Shown here: piece by piece, positions 32,791 to 43,986 of the stretch | How positions within the stretch are numbered: position 1 is the first letter of the stretch | Layout: every line of letters starts with the position of its first letter | Assembly: GCA_029959085.1 (NCBI GenBank) | Contig: JARWIR010000027.1 | Span: 4,650,001 to 4,714,000 of the forward strand | Length of the DNA stretch: 64,000 nt | Direction of reading: 5' to 3' | DNA from: Nemophila menziesii | Lineage: Eukaryota; Streptophyta; Magnoliopsida; Boraginales; Hydrophyllaceae | The notes under the pieces: model-generated | The model's database searches: none | Told to the model about the DNA's origin: nothing | Seen by the model: the letters and a program-made list of their open reading frames with translations, nothing else | Made by a program: the position numbers and the translations under genes

Positions 32791-34641
32791 TTTCCTTACC
32801 TGAGACCTCTATTTTGTTTTACTTTGTTGGGACGACAAAGGTTTGAGTTGGGAGTTTTGATGTCTCCCTGTTTGTAATAAATATATACCTTAGGAGACAT
32901 CATTTTAGGTAGAAAATTGACTTATTAGATAGAATATTGAGCTTATTTTGTCATATTGCACTTTCTTTTCTCAGAATTAGGTTATTTGCGTTTTTATAGT
33001 TTTTGTGCGTTAATTCGTTCGTTTTAGCACGAAGTTCTTAGGTACATGGATGCTATGGAGCACCATGTTTAGGAAGAAAAGTGAAGTTTAAAGTCTTAGA
33101 TCAAGAGGACATGTCAAAAGAGAGAAAGTACCACTCAAAGAGTTGAAGAAAAGCATAAAAATTTAGATATATGTTAATTCTTTCTTATTTCGAGCCAAAG
33201 TAGTATTGATTCAAGTCTAGTGATTCAAAGAAGAAAGTTGAGTCTTTGAATTAGCTCGAATTGAGGACTGGAATCAGGTGGTTTGGACTTAAGACGCAAA
33301 AGTTATGGTTATTATAGTGGAGTGTGTACAGTAGTCACAGGATTTACTAATTGGACTTGAGACTTAATTACCTAATTAAGGTCATGTTTACACCTAATCC
33401 GATTTTAAGAACTATATAAGTCCCTTTACACCTCATTATTCAGTACCTCTCATTTAATCTTCAAATTAAAACATATTTATAGAGAGCGTCAAAAGGAAGA
33501 GGCGAGAGCTGAAGCTGGAACCAGTGGGACTAACTCAATGGCCAGGACCTTGTCTCTCAGTTAGGTGGTACATGGTTCGAATCCCCTCGGCTTTGTTATT
33601 TCTTGAGCCCTTAAAGGGGGTAAGCAAGAGGTGCAAGGTTCGAGTCTCCTCCCTGAACATGGGTAACCTAGTTCTGGTTAAGTGGGCGTATGCATAAGGA
33701 GGCGTGTATATTTCATATGGGAATAGTCGTGGTGCGCGTAAGCTGGCCCGGACACCAGTTCTTTCTTACTCCAACAACAGTTCTTTTCGCTCCTCTAATT
33801 AGGGTCTTCTTTATTTTATTTATGTTATTAGGAAAATGTATAATTCTAATTTCCTTTCTGTTTTTCCTTTTAATATGAGCTAAACTTAAACATACTTGAG
33901 AATCACGTAATGGGATGAACCCTAATTTATTTAATTAATGTATTTCAATTGGGGATTAGTTTATAGTTTAATTTGATCTGGGTATTTTATATTGCTTATT
34001 ATTTTGTATTAATTTCACTATCAATAAATTAGCTAATCTGAAATATTATTGAGTAATTAAGCTAATCATTAAGTGGCGAGTGATCATCCAAGAGGGGGGG
34101 GGGGTTTAATTACGAACCTAGGTAATAGACGTGTTATGTTCGTAAATGACCAACAGGCTTGACTAACCATGTAGCCAATTGGGTAAAAGACTTCAACATC
34201 CATAAGTAGGTATAATCACCCGGGAGGGGTTTGTAGTACCGAGGGATAGCTCCTAAGTCCATCCGGAAGGGGGTTAGGAGACAGTAGAGTCCCGACTAAT
34301 ATAGAAAATCAGTTCTGCCCTTAACGAAAGCATTAATTTCGTAAGTTTAGGTGATTCCCTAGCGACACTCAAGTATAACTCGTATACACGTCTTAATCTT
34401 TTTCGTCTTCAAATTAGTTTGTTGCGTCTAGTCTTTTCATGGACAAAAACAAAACAAATATTTCATTTATTTCTTTTCGAAATCAATTATACTTACCCTT
34501 AAACACTATTGTCAAACCTCGCAAGCCCTGTGGAGACAAATATCCTGATTTACTCACTTTATTACTTGGAACGATCCGTTCACTTTCTATTGGTAGCTCC
34601 TTTTATTTATTGTTTAATTTATCACACCCCGGGACCCACCA
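32791..34641 (+). mobile_element. 3' end (PPT plus LTR) of a non-autonomous-type element
   Basis: About 65 bp of internal sequence matching 9345-9408 (ACTTTGTTGGGACGACAAAGG and the PPT) is followed by a full LTR, 32858-34641 (1784 bp, TGATGTCTCCC to GGACCCACCA). The LTR contains a SINE (33526-33753). On the left it joins a truncated LTR and on the right an antisense protease, so both junctions are recombinational or nested. Confidence 0.82.
33520..33759 (+). mobile_element. SINE inside the LTR, TSD ACCAGT
   Basis: An insertion of about 228 bp (33526-33753) between two ACCAGT copies (33520-33525 and 33754-33759). It has a tRNA-like head with a GGTTCGAATCC B box (33573), a second GGTTCGAGTC, and the tail GTGCGCGTAAGCTGGCCCGG. 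That tail is shared by widespread eudicot SINEs. It dates after the LTR it interrupts. Confidence 0.75.
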
Positions 34642-36970
34642 CATAATCAATGGAGTCCATACGAAAACAATCGTCTTAGAATTAGGAAACTTCATTGCGC
34701 TAAACACGTTGAACTTTACCTCCTCATCTTGAACACACAGGATTAATTCTCCATTTTATACATCAATAAGAGTACGCTCCGTGGCTAGGAATGGTCTTTC
34801 CAAAAGGATGGGGACATTCATATCCGCGTCGTAGTCAAGTATAATAAAATCATATGGAAAAATAAATTAACCTGCCTTAACGAGGACATCTTCCACATTT
34901 CCCTCAGGATGAGCGAGGGATCTATCAACCATTTGAAAGGCCACATTTGTTGGACTTGCATTCCTAATCTTCAATTTCTCAAAAACTAATCTTGGCATGA
35001 GATAAATACTCAAAGCCAAATCACACAAAGCTCTTCCATGCCACTCCTCACCAAGGGAAATGGTAATATTAAATCTCCCATAATTAATAAATTTTGGTGG
35101 CAACTTTCTCTGCAAATAGAACTATACTCCTTTGACAAACCTACCATTTCTCCCTCAAGGTATCTCCGTTTGTTGGATAGCGCATCCTTCAAAAATTTTA
35201 CGTACTTTGGCATTCCTCGGATAGCATCTAGAAACGAAAAATTAATACTGATCTTACTAACTGTATTCATAAATTTCTGAATCTCTTTCTGATCTCCTTT
35301 ATTCTAGACCCTTAATGGAAATGGAGGAGAAGGGCTATTATCTTCCACTCCAATATCATTCTTCTTCTTTTTCTCCATAATTTTCTCGAACTCTTCTTCA
35401 ACTACAACTGGTTCTCCTTATTTCTTCCCCACACCTTTACGGTTTTGGATGTGACAGTTGTTTCTTTAACATAACGGGAAAAGGTGGTAGTGGTAATTGC
35501 TTCCCACTCCTTAGAGCAATAGCATTATAATCTTCTCTTTATCTTGGAACATCAGTATCACTTGGGAATTTCATTGTGGACGCTGATTTAGTTGCTTTTC
35601 CATTTGTGATACTTGATTCTCTAGGATTTTGAACATAGCAGATTATTCATTCAACTTGGCAGCATGTTTTTCTTGTTGACTCTTTTGCGACATGGAAATG
35701 AGTTCTTGCAAAGATTGTTGAATTTCACTGATTGAACCTTCGTGAGGATGAGCATGTAGGTATTTTTTATTTAACCTTTTGGCATAGGATTTGTGAGCAG
35801 GTTGTCTCTGCGCTTGATTTCAATAATGTTGTCCCCCTAGGTAGTTATTTTGTTGTCTCAATTGGTATTATTTCATTGAGTTCGTGGCTGATACGCCTAA
35901 GTTGGATTTGCAGCCCATTCAAATTTGAATATAGCAAACAAGGATGGTTTCTGTTTGGTTTCTCATAACCTTGACCATTTGAGTTGTAGTTCCCTCGGCT
36001 GGAAACAAACATCATAGACTCTAGATTGCTTAGACAACTCTCCCAAAAATGATCTTGTACTCCACCGTTCGAAGACCCATAAAATTCTTGTATAACATTC
36101 ACATTAGCCCTTATACCTATAAAACCTTCCTTGATAGCTAATGTAAGCTGTCTCATTTGTTGCTCAAATGTTATAGTTATTTTGCTTTCATCACTGACAA
36201 CTTTTCATCGATTGCGCTTCCACTATCTCGGTGCACTGTACCTCGATCTGGTGTTCTCATATTTTTCTACCCCATCTCATTCTTCACGATTTTGTCTAAA
36301 ATCATTGTTGCGTAGGCTGGCATAACCATCAAGAATCCACCTCTAATATAAATCCATTATTGACTTTCCATCTAGACCTTTATAGAACATTGACAGTTGT
36401 TGATCTTCTGAATAACCATGATCTGGAACTCACCTTATACATATTTGAAATCTTGTCCAACACGTTCCCACTAATTCCTCATGCTCTTGGTGGAACAAAT
36501 TCAGCTCTAACTATGCGTCCAACCTCATGTTTCTTGGATAATAACAGTCAAAGAAAGCGGCTTCTAATTCATGCCAGGTGGTGATTCAATCTTGCAGATG
36601 TTTATTAAGCCAGTCACTTGCTGCACATGTTAAAAAGAATGGAAAATTCACGAGATACGTCTCTTCTTGTGTCACACCTTGCGTGATGTACGCATCACAT
36701 ACCTATACGAAATTCTGCACGGCTCTAACTGCATCTTCACCAGCCACTCCTCGAAAATTTCTGAAGTCTCGGAATTGATTTAACATAGCCAGATCGGGTT
36801 TGAATCTAGAAACTTGAATATCTGGAAGGCCAACACCTAATTCCGGTAATCAGAAGGCTTTTGTTAGGAGCCTGCATGAACCAAGGATCGTATCCATGTT
36901 GTACTTGGGCATTTTTTAATTGCTGAGGTTGAACCTCTTGAATAAGTGGATTTGCTGGGCTATCTGCCAT
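34642..36970 (-). pseudogene. Antisense Athila gag-protease
   Basis: Gag starts at ATG 36970 (MADSPANPLIQEV, then GYDPWFMQAP) and soon shifts frame. The nucleocapsid part (36156-35845) includes the NGGVQDHFWESC stretch, where only a partial zinc knuckle survives. A linker with FLDAIRGMPKYVKFLKDAL (about 35240-35180) precedes the protease, LPPKFINYGRFNITISLGE and CDLALSIYLMPRLVFEKL. The usual D-L-G-A-S active site reads D-L-A-L-S, so the catalytic-site Gly is gone. The [11 protein letters not shown] block (about 34810) and further coding homology run to 34642. Many stops and frameshifts make it dead. Confidence 0.8.
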
Positions 36971-37168
36971 CTCTTACTCTAACTTACATCGTTCTCTTTC
37001 TCTTTTCTAATAAGCTCTTAGTATCTCCTTATGATCCGAGACCATACACCAAACCTAAATGACCTTAAAAGGAAAAAAACACAAGCCAAGATTAAAATAG
37101 AAAACTAACAATTAAATCCACTTAAAAAAATAATCACAAAATCACAGGCTGCAATCCCACTGAAAACT

Positions 37169-38681
37169 TGGTCGATCCAAGAGTGTAATAAAAATCAACA
37201 CTAAATAGGAGGATCAACTAACCGCAATTGTACGGGTCATTCCAAATAATAAATAAGATATAAGGAATTTCGTCTGCACAGGGATTGCAAGGTAAGATTG
37301 ATATTTTCAAATAGTAAAGTAGAATTAATTGCAGAAATAAATAAAATAGATATTTGTTTTGGTTTTGAATATTAAAAGACTATACGCAATAATGTTGAGT
37401 AAATTAAAATAAACTAAGAATTTAAAGTATAGAGATTACGTAAATATGAAAGAGATACTCGAGCCTTCCTAGGGAATCAAATAAGATCACAATCTAATCC
37501 GTTCGTTTTAAGGGCAAAGCGGGTAATTGATATTAGTCTGGACTCTAATATATTCCTAAATCCCGTCAGGGTAGACTTAGGAAGCTATTCTACGGTATTA
37601 CAGACCCCGTCAGGGCAACTATAAACTACTTTCAAATAATTATTATTAAACCCAATTGGCTATGTGGTTAGTTAAGGCCGCCAGGCTCAATTACGAACAC
37701 CACGCATTTCTATGCTAGTTTTGTAGTTAAACCCCCTACCCCTTCTGGATGATTTTATCCACGAGTGAATAGCCGAATTACAAAAACCTATCTTTAATTT
37801 CCGCATAATTAACAATAGTAATAAATACAAGAATGCATTCAATATTAAATTACTCAATTTAATTCTAATTGACACAGTCCCAAATTAGAAAACACTATAT
37901 TGAAAACTAGGGTTGATCCCCAAGATGCGAGTCTCAGGTATTTAGGAGTTTAGCTCATATAAGAATAGAGAAAAGAAATAAAATTAATTATATATATAAT
38001 TTCTAATTACTAAAATAAATTGAAAATGACTTAATTTAGTGACTTAAGTTGTTGTTGAAGAAGAATGACTTCTCCAGCTTCAGCTTCTCTACTTCCAAGC
38101 TTCCTCTCTCTTAAAATATGAAAGTGTGCAGATTAATGAGGTCTAATAAGCCTTTTATATTGATTAAAAATGGATCATGCTCATCTTGGGCATAATTTAA
38201 CTGTAAGGGCCCAAATCCAGTTTACTATTCCTAGGTGTAACTTTCGCATCGTAAGTCCAAATCCACGGAAACCACTTCTCAAATTTCTCTAACTCATGGG
38301 CCCATCTTTTTTATTTGAACCAACAAGTTAGAATCTGCACCATTTGGGCTCAGGAAGGGCTAGAAGTGATGACTCTCTAGTTTCAATGCTTCTCCACCTT
38401 CACTAAAGTGATGTCTTTCGCTCCTTCTCTTTCTCTTGATCTTGGACTTTAAATTTCACTTCTTCTCTTTATCTTGGTGCATCCTAGCTACCATGTACCT
38501 AAGAACTTCACACTAAACAAGCAAATTAACACATAAAATATCTAAAAGTGACAATACTACAAATCCAAAGAAAAAAAGTGCAATAAAGCATAATATGACT
38601 CTAAATCTGTCAACTAAGTCCAAGTTCAACCTAAAATCATGTCTCCTAAGGGATTTATCTATCAAAAATAGAGAGACATCA
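37169..38681 (-). mobile_element. 5' LTR of the antisense Athila element
   Basis: 1513 bp. Its reverse complement runs from TGATGTCTCTCTATTTTTG to GATCGACCA. Conserved boxes with CCCGTCAGGG occur near 37563 and 37605. The flanking PBS (about 37146-37163) is too altered to match tRNA-Asp well. Confidence 0.82.
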
Positions 38682-38854
38682 GAATACTCTTATACAGATG
38701 ATCGAGGATACAATCATGTCGATGTTGTGTTAGTGGCGTGAACGATTATACTCATAATAGGTCACTTGGTCATGGCATTTAACAAATCTAAGAGCAATGT
38801 TTAAAATGACTATGACAGTCTAGACAACTAGTGTTATCCTCAATAATAAACAAC

Positions 38855-39890
38855 TGATGTCTTCATATTAGTGAAATAATAATCTAGTTTAGAGACACCA
38901 CTTTAGGTGTATTATGTTCTTATCTTAAGTGGTTTTCACAATTATTCGATAGTTTCTCTAGTCTTACGTTGTTTTGGAGCTTTGGTACTTTTAGACCATA
39001 TTTCGGTGTAATAGTGTGTTAAATGTGAATCTTTTAGTTACAAGAATGATATTAGAAGCCAACAATTGGCGAAGAAGTTGAAGAAAGAAGATTCAAGACA
39101 AAATCAAGACTTAAAAAGGCAGAAGAAACTGTTTTGGATAAAGCAAAAGCTATCAATAGTTGTTGGCCAGATTTGGAGTGTGTAGTATTTAAAATGCTGT
39201 ATAAAATCGATAGAGAATTTTAATAAACCCTTTTAAATCAATAAAGGTCTTTGAATTACGGTCGTGTGGCCCTGGTTTAGAGTTATTTGGAGATGTAACG
39301 AAAACGTTGTAATTTTTACAAACTCTATAGGTCAAGCAGTCCATTTTCCAAGGAAAATGGGTTTGAGCTGGAGTAGGGATCTAAAACATAATCCATGACC
39401 TATATTTTGTCCCTACACCTATATGTACTTGTATTTCACACCATAAACATGTCTTTTCTTAGTCCCTAATCATGAATACACTTAAAAATAATCAAAAGAA
39501 GCAAGTGACTTGTAGAAGAAGACATGAAGGTGGAGAGTCACAAACTTCTCTTCTCTCTTCTTCCACTTAAGCATTACGGTAATATAGATTAGATCTCTTT
39601 TTTAACCATTTTCGTAAGTTATTAAGTTTAGTTTTATTTCTTTTGGCATTATGAATTAATTTTTCCATAGCTTGGTTTGCAATATGTATAAATGTTACTT
39701 GTGATTGAATTTAATTGATTTGAGATTTTACTTTATATTTTTTTTGTGTTTGCCTTTATTCCAACTCTAATCTTGATCACGTTAGGACTGTTCTTAGTAG
39801 TTCTATTATCACCCTATGGGGGATCCAATACAAACTATATTCCTAGTGATTCGTACTATCAACCCAGTTAGTCAAGATTTTTAAGCTTGA
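38855..39890 (+). mobile_element. Decayed LTR of another Athila-like family (R2 copy A)
   Basis: It starts TGATGTCTTCATATT and keeps the general layout of the other LTRs (an early ACACCACTTTAGGTG echo, a pyrimidine-rich CTTCTCTTCTCTC leader, later a GATCCAATAC region). It has no recognisable 3' terminus. The corresponding LTR is at 61022. Confidence 0.55.
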
Positions 39891-39900
39891 TAACTCACCG

Positions 39901-39901
<1 letters not shown>

Positions 39902-39950
<49 letters not shown>

Positions 39951-40330
39951 TTTCACCAACAAATAAGAAAAAAATCTAACAAAATCAGTTAGCTGTATAC
40001 TAGAAATCAGACTTAATTTGTACATAATGCTTACTTAAACATTATATATTGTATAGATAGGAATATAAGTCATCTTTTTTATCAAGTCAGCATCACTCAA
40101 GACTTTACCTGAGCTGTAGAAGACCTAGATAGGGTCATTAGGAATTTAAGATCAGCTAACACGAAAAATCGGCAATAATGTCCACTTATTTTGGAACAAG
40201 CAAAAGAAATGGGAGTTAATATAATTTTTACTTGACAAGGCAGCAATTAGTAAAACCAAATGTTTGGTTATATCTAATAAAATATTTTCAAAAATCTAGT
40301 CGGTTATCATGACTCTTGATATTGTTTCAT
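39902..40330 (+). repeat. (TA)n-linked module, copies at 39902 and 40732
   Basis: A TA tract is directly followed by TATTCTTTCA(C/A)CAA, then (A)TCTAACAAA(A/T)TCAGT and CATAATGCTT(A/T)CTTAAA. It occurs at 39948 on, 40755 on, 42285 on, 62117 on and 62955 on. The longer copies (39948, 42285, 62117) extend for about 300-400 bp, to TCGATATTC or TTGATATTG. No coding content. Confidence 0.75.
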
Positions 40331-40424
40331 CTCATTGTTGACCACTTTTTTTGTATTGTATTTCATCTCGAGGCAGGAGTTTCTATCTATCTTTTAATAT
40401 TAGGTAACCTTTATACTGACGAAA

Positions 40425-40715
40425 TAGAAGGAGTCAACCTCTAAGCCTAAAGAAGTAGAAGAAATTGTATAGAAGGTTGAAGAAGAGGTGATTGCGCCAG
40501 TGATCGTAAAAGAGAATCTTTAGAAGACACCATTAGTTCAGAAAAAGAAGAAAGATGTTGTTAGTGAGAATCGTCCTCCCATACCTATTTCTTCACGTGT
40601 CCAATATAAGAACAATGACAAAGAGAACAAGAGGTTAATAGCCACGACGATGAAGTTGCACATCATTTTGCCATTTGTGGAATCCATCCAAGGTATGCCG
40701 TTTGCGAACTTATTA
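40425..40715 (+). pseudogene. Gag-pro linker fragment of an Athila-like element (R2 copy A)
   Basis: A Lys/Glu-rich stretch is followed by PPIPISSRVQYKNNDKENK and LHIILPFVESIQGMPFANLL. This is the conserved linker before the protease (compare FLDAIRGMPKYVKFL in the antisense element). It has two TAG stops and is cut by a TA tract at 40732. Copy B has the same piece at 62605-62910. Confidence 0.65.
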
Positions 40716-41266
40716 TATGTACTTTATCTTTTATATATATATATATATATATATTCTTTCAACAAAAAAAAGATCTAACAAATTCAGTGAGCCATGTTAA
40801 GTATATACTATGGATCAGATTTGGACATAATGCTTTCTTAAAAATTATATATTATATTGATATAAATATAAGTCCTCCTTATGCATACTTAGGTTCATCC
40901 CCTACCTGAACATGAAATTCTATTTATCTTCAGCCTAATTATTAAAAAAAACTATTTTTTTGTGATACTTAACAACTTTGACATCACTTTTATTGATTTT
41001 ACAACTTGGACTACTATTTTGTAAAAAAATCCTTAATTACCCTCTACATTGTCTATAACAATCACGCTATTAAACTATCACGTCAATATATCTAAAGATA
41101 ACACATACAAGAAGTTTGATTATTTTTTTTCAAAATTGATTGTTCAAGAATAAGGTTAATTTATTTTTTTTGTAAAATCAACTTCTGGTTGATTTGCGAA
41201 CATAGAATTTAGGGGACATATTTTTTCTGTTTAATGATTGAAGTTTTACATTTCTACACTTTCTTT

Positions 41267-41560
41267 TATCATTACAACAAATAGTATCATTAGAGACAAT
41301 ATATATTGCGGCAACACTAAAATGATTTCTAATGATATTTTTAACGACAACATTTATTACGGCAATATTTGCCGCTAAAGATAAAGCTAATAAAGACAAA
41401 AATAAATAATTTGCTACAAATTATGTGTTTAGATACACGAACTTATTGCGGCAAATAAATAGCTGCGACTTTTACCACTAATGCCTATTAGCGGTAAAAT
41501 TGAGACTTTCAGTAGCAATTTGTTTTTTTACCGCTAAAGAAAACCTTTTTTTTAGTGTTT
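41267..41560. mobile_element. CACTA-type MITE (R2 copy A)
   Basis: 288 bp (41270-41557) with terminal CATTACAACAAAT and, reversed, CACTAAAAAAAAGG. Subterminal GCGGCAA/TTGCCGC/TTTAGCGGTA repeats occur in both orientations, typical of CACTA-derived MITEs. The flanks are TAT and TTT. In copy B the flanks agree exactly (TAT). Confidence 0.7.
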
Positions 41561-41720
41561 ACCTAATAGACCGTTATGTTAAACTTTGAAGATTCATGAT
41601 TTAGGTAATATTACATTCTTAATTGAAGATAAAATAATCATTTATCACTATAATCATAGGTTAGAAATTCTTGGAAATTATTGCTTTCTAATATTGGACG
41701 CTTAAATTAAAATGATACAT

Positions 41721-43986
41721 AGAATTTAATTTAATTGCAATATAAATCTACAGCAAAAAAATGTATGAACAATTTTGTATTTGTTGATTTCCAGATTTTA
41801 TTTTTGTCTTTGTTGGTTAATATTTTTCTCTAGTACTTGTTGAATGCAAATAAAGCGAAATATATCCTAGAATGGTACGATATAGTTGATTATGTAGCAT
41901 TACTCTAGATGTGAAATTTATCATTATCTATTCCAAATTCTAAATGTAAGTAATTGAGTGTGCGATTAGTGTCATGCTCAGAGAAAGGGCTATGTTTTGT
42001 TATGTAGTAGTATTAGTCTGCACAAAAATTTTGCTGTTCATTTCCAGAATTCTTGGTAGCAAAAAGTGTTGGGTTAACGAGTACCTCAAGGTAATAAATA
42101 ACTTTTATGTCCATCCTTACAGAGGGACTTATCTATATGGTAGACTTCTTAATCCTTTCCAATCCTATGAGTATTTTTTGTTTGTTCAAAATTTTGATTA
42201 GCACATTGACTATTTCTGTTTTACAAACTATAATCCACCATCATGGTCCGAACTTATTATTTGTACATTATATTTATCTTATATATATTCTTTCACCAAA
42301 AAAAAGAGTCTAACAAATTCAGTGAGCCCTGTTAAGTATATACTATAAATAAAATTTGTAAATAATGCTAGCTAAACATTGTATCTTGTATTGATATGAA
42401 TATACGTCCTCTTTTTTACCAAGTCAGCATCACTCCAGATTATCCCTATTATATAAGATTTAAATAGAGGCATTAGGAACTCAAGATCTGTTAACACGTA
42501 CAATCAGAAAGGATTGGTTATGTCGAATAAAATCTTTTCAAAAATCTAGTTGATTCTCACGACTCTCGATATTCATTTGTGGTATACCACATTTCATATT
42601 GTAATATTTGACATGCCACATGATTCAAATCATCTTCACTCTCATGGTGTCTCAAATATGGTTATATTTGATATACCTAGGCAGGAGTGTCTTTTTATTT
42701 CGGTGACCTTTTTGAATAAAAGGAAACCTTAAAGTATGATGCCTCTATGAAGATGTATTTAGTAATAATTAAACTTATCGTAATTGTGCTAATTTGAGTT
42801 AAACATAATTTAGTTTTTTGGTAAACTTTTGTGCAGAGAACTGCTTTTTCATCTTTTTTGTACAGTAAAGTTCAGTAAAAAGAAAAGTACATTTGATCAA
42901 AATTTATGCACCACCTTTCAATATTGCAGTCATTCAAACATTTAATTTAACATCAAAACGTAAGAAAAAATCACAAAACCACTACATCATATTCATTACC
43001 CAAAAAAACACAAAAAATTAAAAAACTGACAAATCTTTTTCATTAAACAATAAACGAACATAAAATCACAAAACCAGATTGACTTAAATCCAAATCTTCA
43101 AAGAACACTATTATAGCTGCAGAATTAGAGAACATAAGGACATTAACACTCACAATTGATATTTGAAATGTTAATTAAGATTGCACAAAGAGTAGGAAAA
43201 TAATAAACATAACAAAGAACCTTAACACTTTCGTGAACCAAAAAATATGCAATAACAAAGAACCTTTTTTTTGGGTAAAAATAATAAAACACCTCAAAAC
43301 TATATTTTCTCGTGGATAAAAGAACTGCACAAAAGTTATAAAAAAAATAACCTTAAAATTGCACTTTCGTGCACCTAAAACAAAACAAATGTACCGTTAT
43401 TGACGTATTCTTCACCGAACCACCAGATGCGATAAACTTTATACCAAATCATAACCAAAAATCCTAATTACAGTTGTAAACAACTATTAAAAATAAACGG
43501 TGCCACAACACACTATAAAATAATATTCAACAGTACCTAAATTACGTTCTATCAAAATTATATGGGACCACAAATAGGCTTGTTCTGTATGGAAATCCAA
43601 TTGAAAAATCTAGTCAAGGAAGATTTGTTCTTAAAAAGTGATGTCTTTAAAGCGACAGACCCGAAAGGAGACAATAAGTCATGAAAAGTAATTATATGAA
43701 AGAGTATAATAGTAAATTGGCATTACTTAGTTAACAACTGATGGAAAAAAACAATTTTAATGAGGTTTGAATTGTTTATTACAGTGTATGGCCAAAATCA
43801 CATACTAGAAAATAGGTAAAGGAGGTCCAGTGCACTTAGGCCATCATAAGTTAAACTTGAGTTGAGTGTCTCCAACTAAAGATTAGAAGCATAGAATTAT
43901 GCATGATGACTGACACAAAATTATCTATAAAAAAAGTACACATACCTTGCAAACTACCCGTTTAGACCTTCTATGGGGTCTCTTGT
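41721..43986. other. No gene recognised; third long TA-linked module inside
   Basis: 42240-42600 repeats the module seen at 39902 and 62075, including the upstream GAACTTATTAT stretch shared with the 40732 copy. An exon-like piece with TTTCCAG acceptor and AAG|GTAATA donor (about 42047-42090) is isolated and unsupported. The rest is AT-rich without signals. Confidence 0.5.

Larger units (their letters stand above)
34642..38681 (-). mobile_element. Antisense Athila element, 5' part
   Basis: Read on the minus strand: 5' LTR (38681-37169), a decayed PBS region just after it, gag from ATG at 36970, nucleocapsid region, gag-pro linker, and protease up to 34642. There it is cut by the end of the plus-strand LTR. 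Everything 3' of the protease is absent. Confidence 0.82.
38850..41720. repeat. Duplication R2, copy A
   Basis: Colinear with 61014-64000, which continues past the window end. It holds a decayed LTR, TA-repeat modules, a gag fragment and a MITE. Confidence 0.9.

Noticed and set aside
39843..40025. Minus-strand ORF with a Tyr-Ile repeat, and the similar plus-strand run at 62777-62989
   Set aside because: The repeat is translated (TA)n microsatellite.
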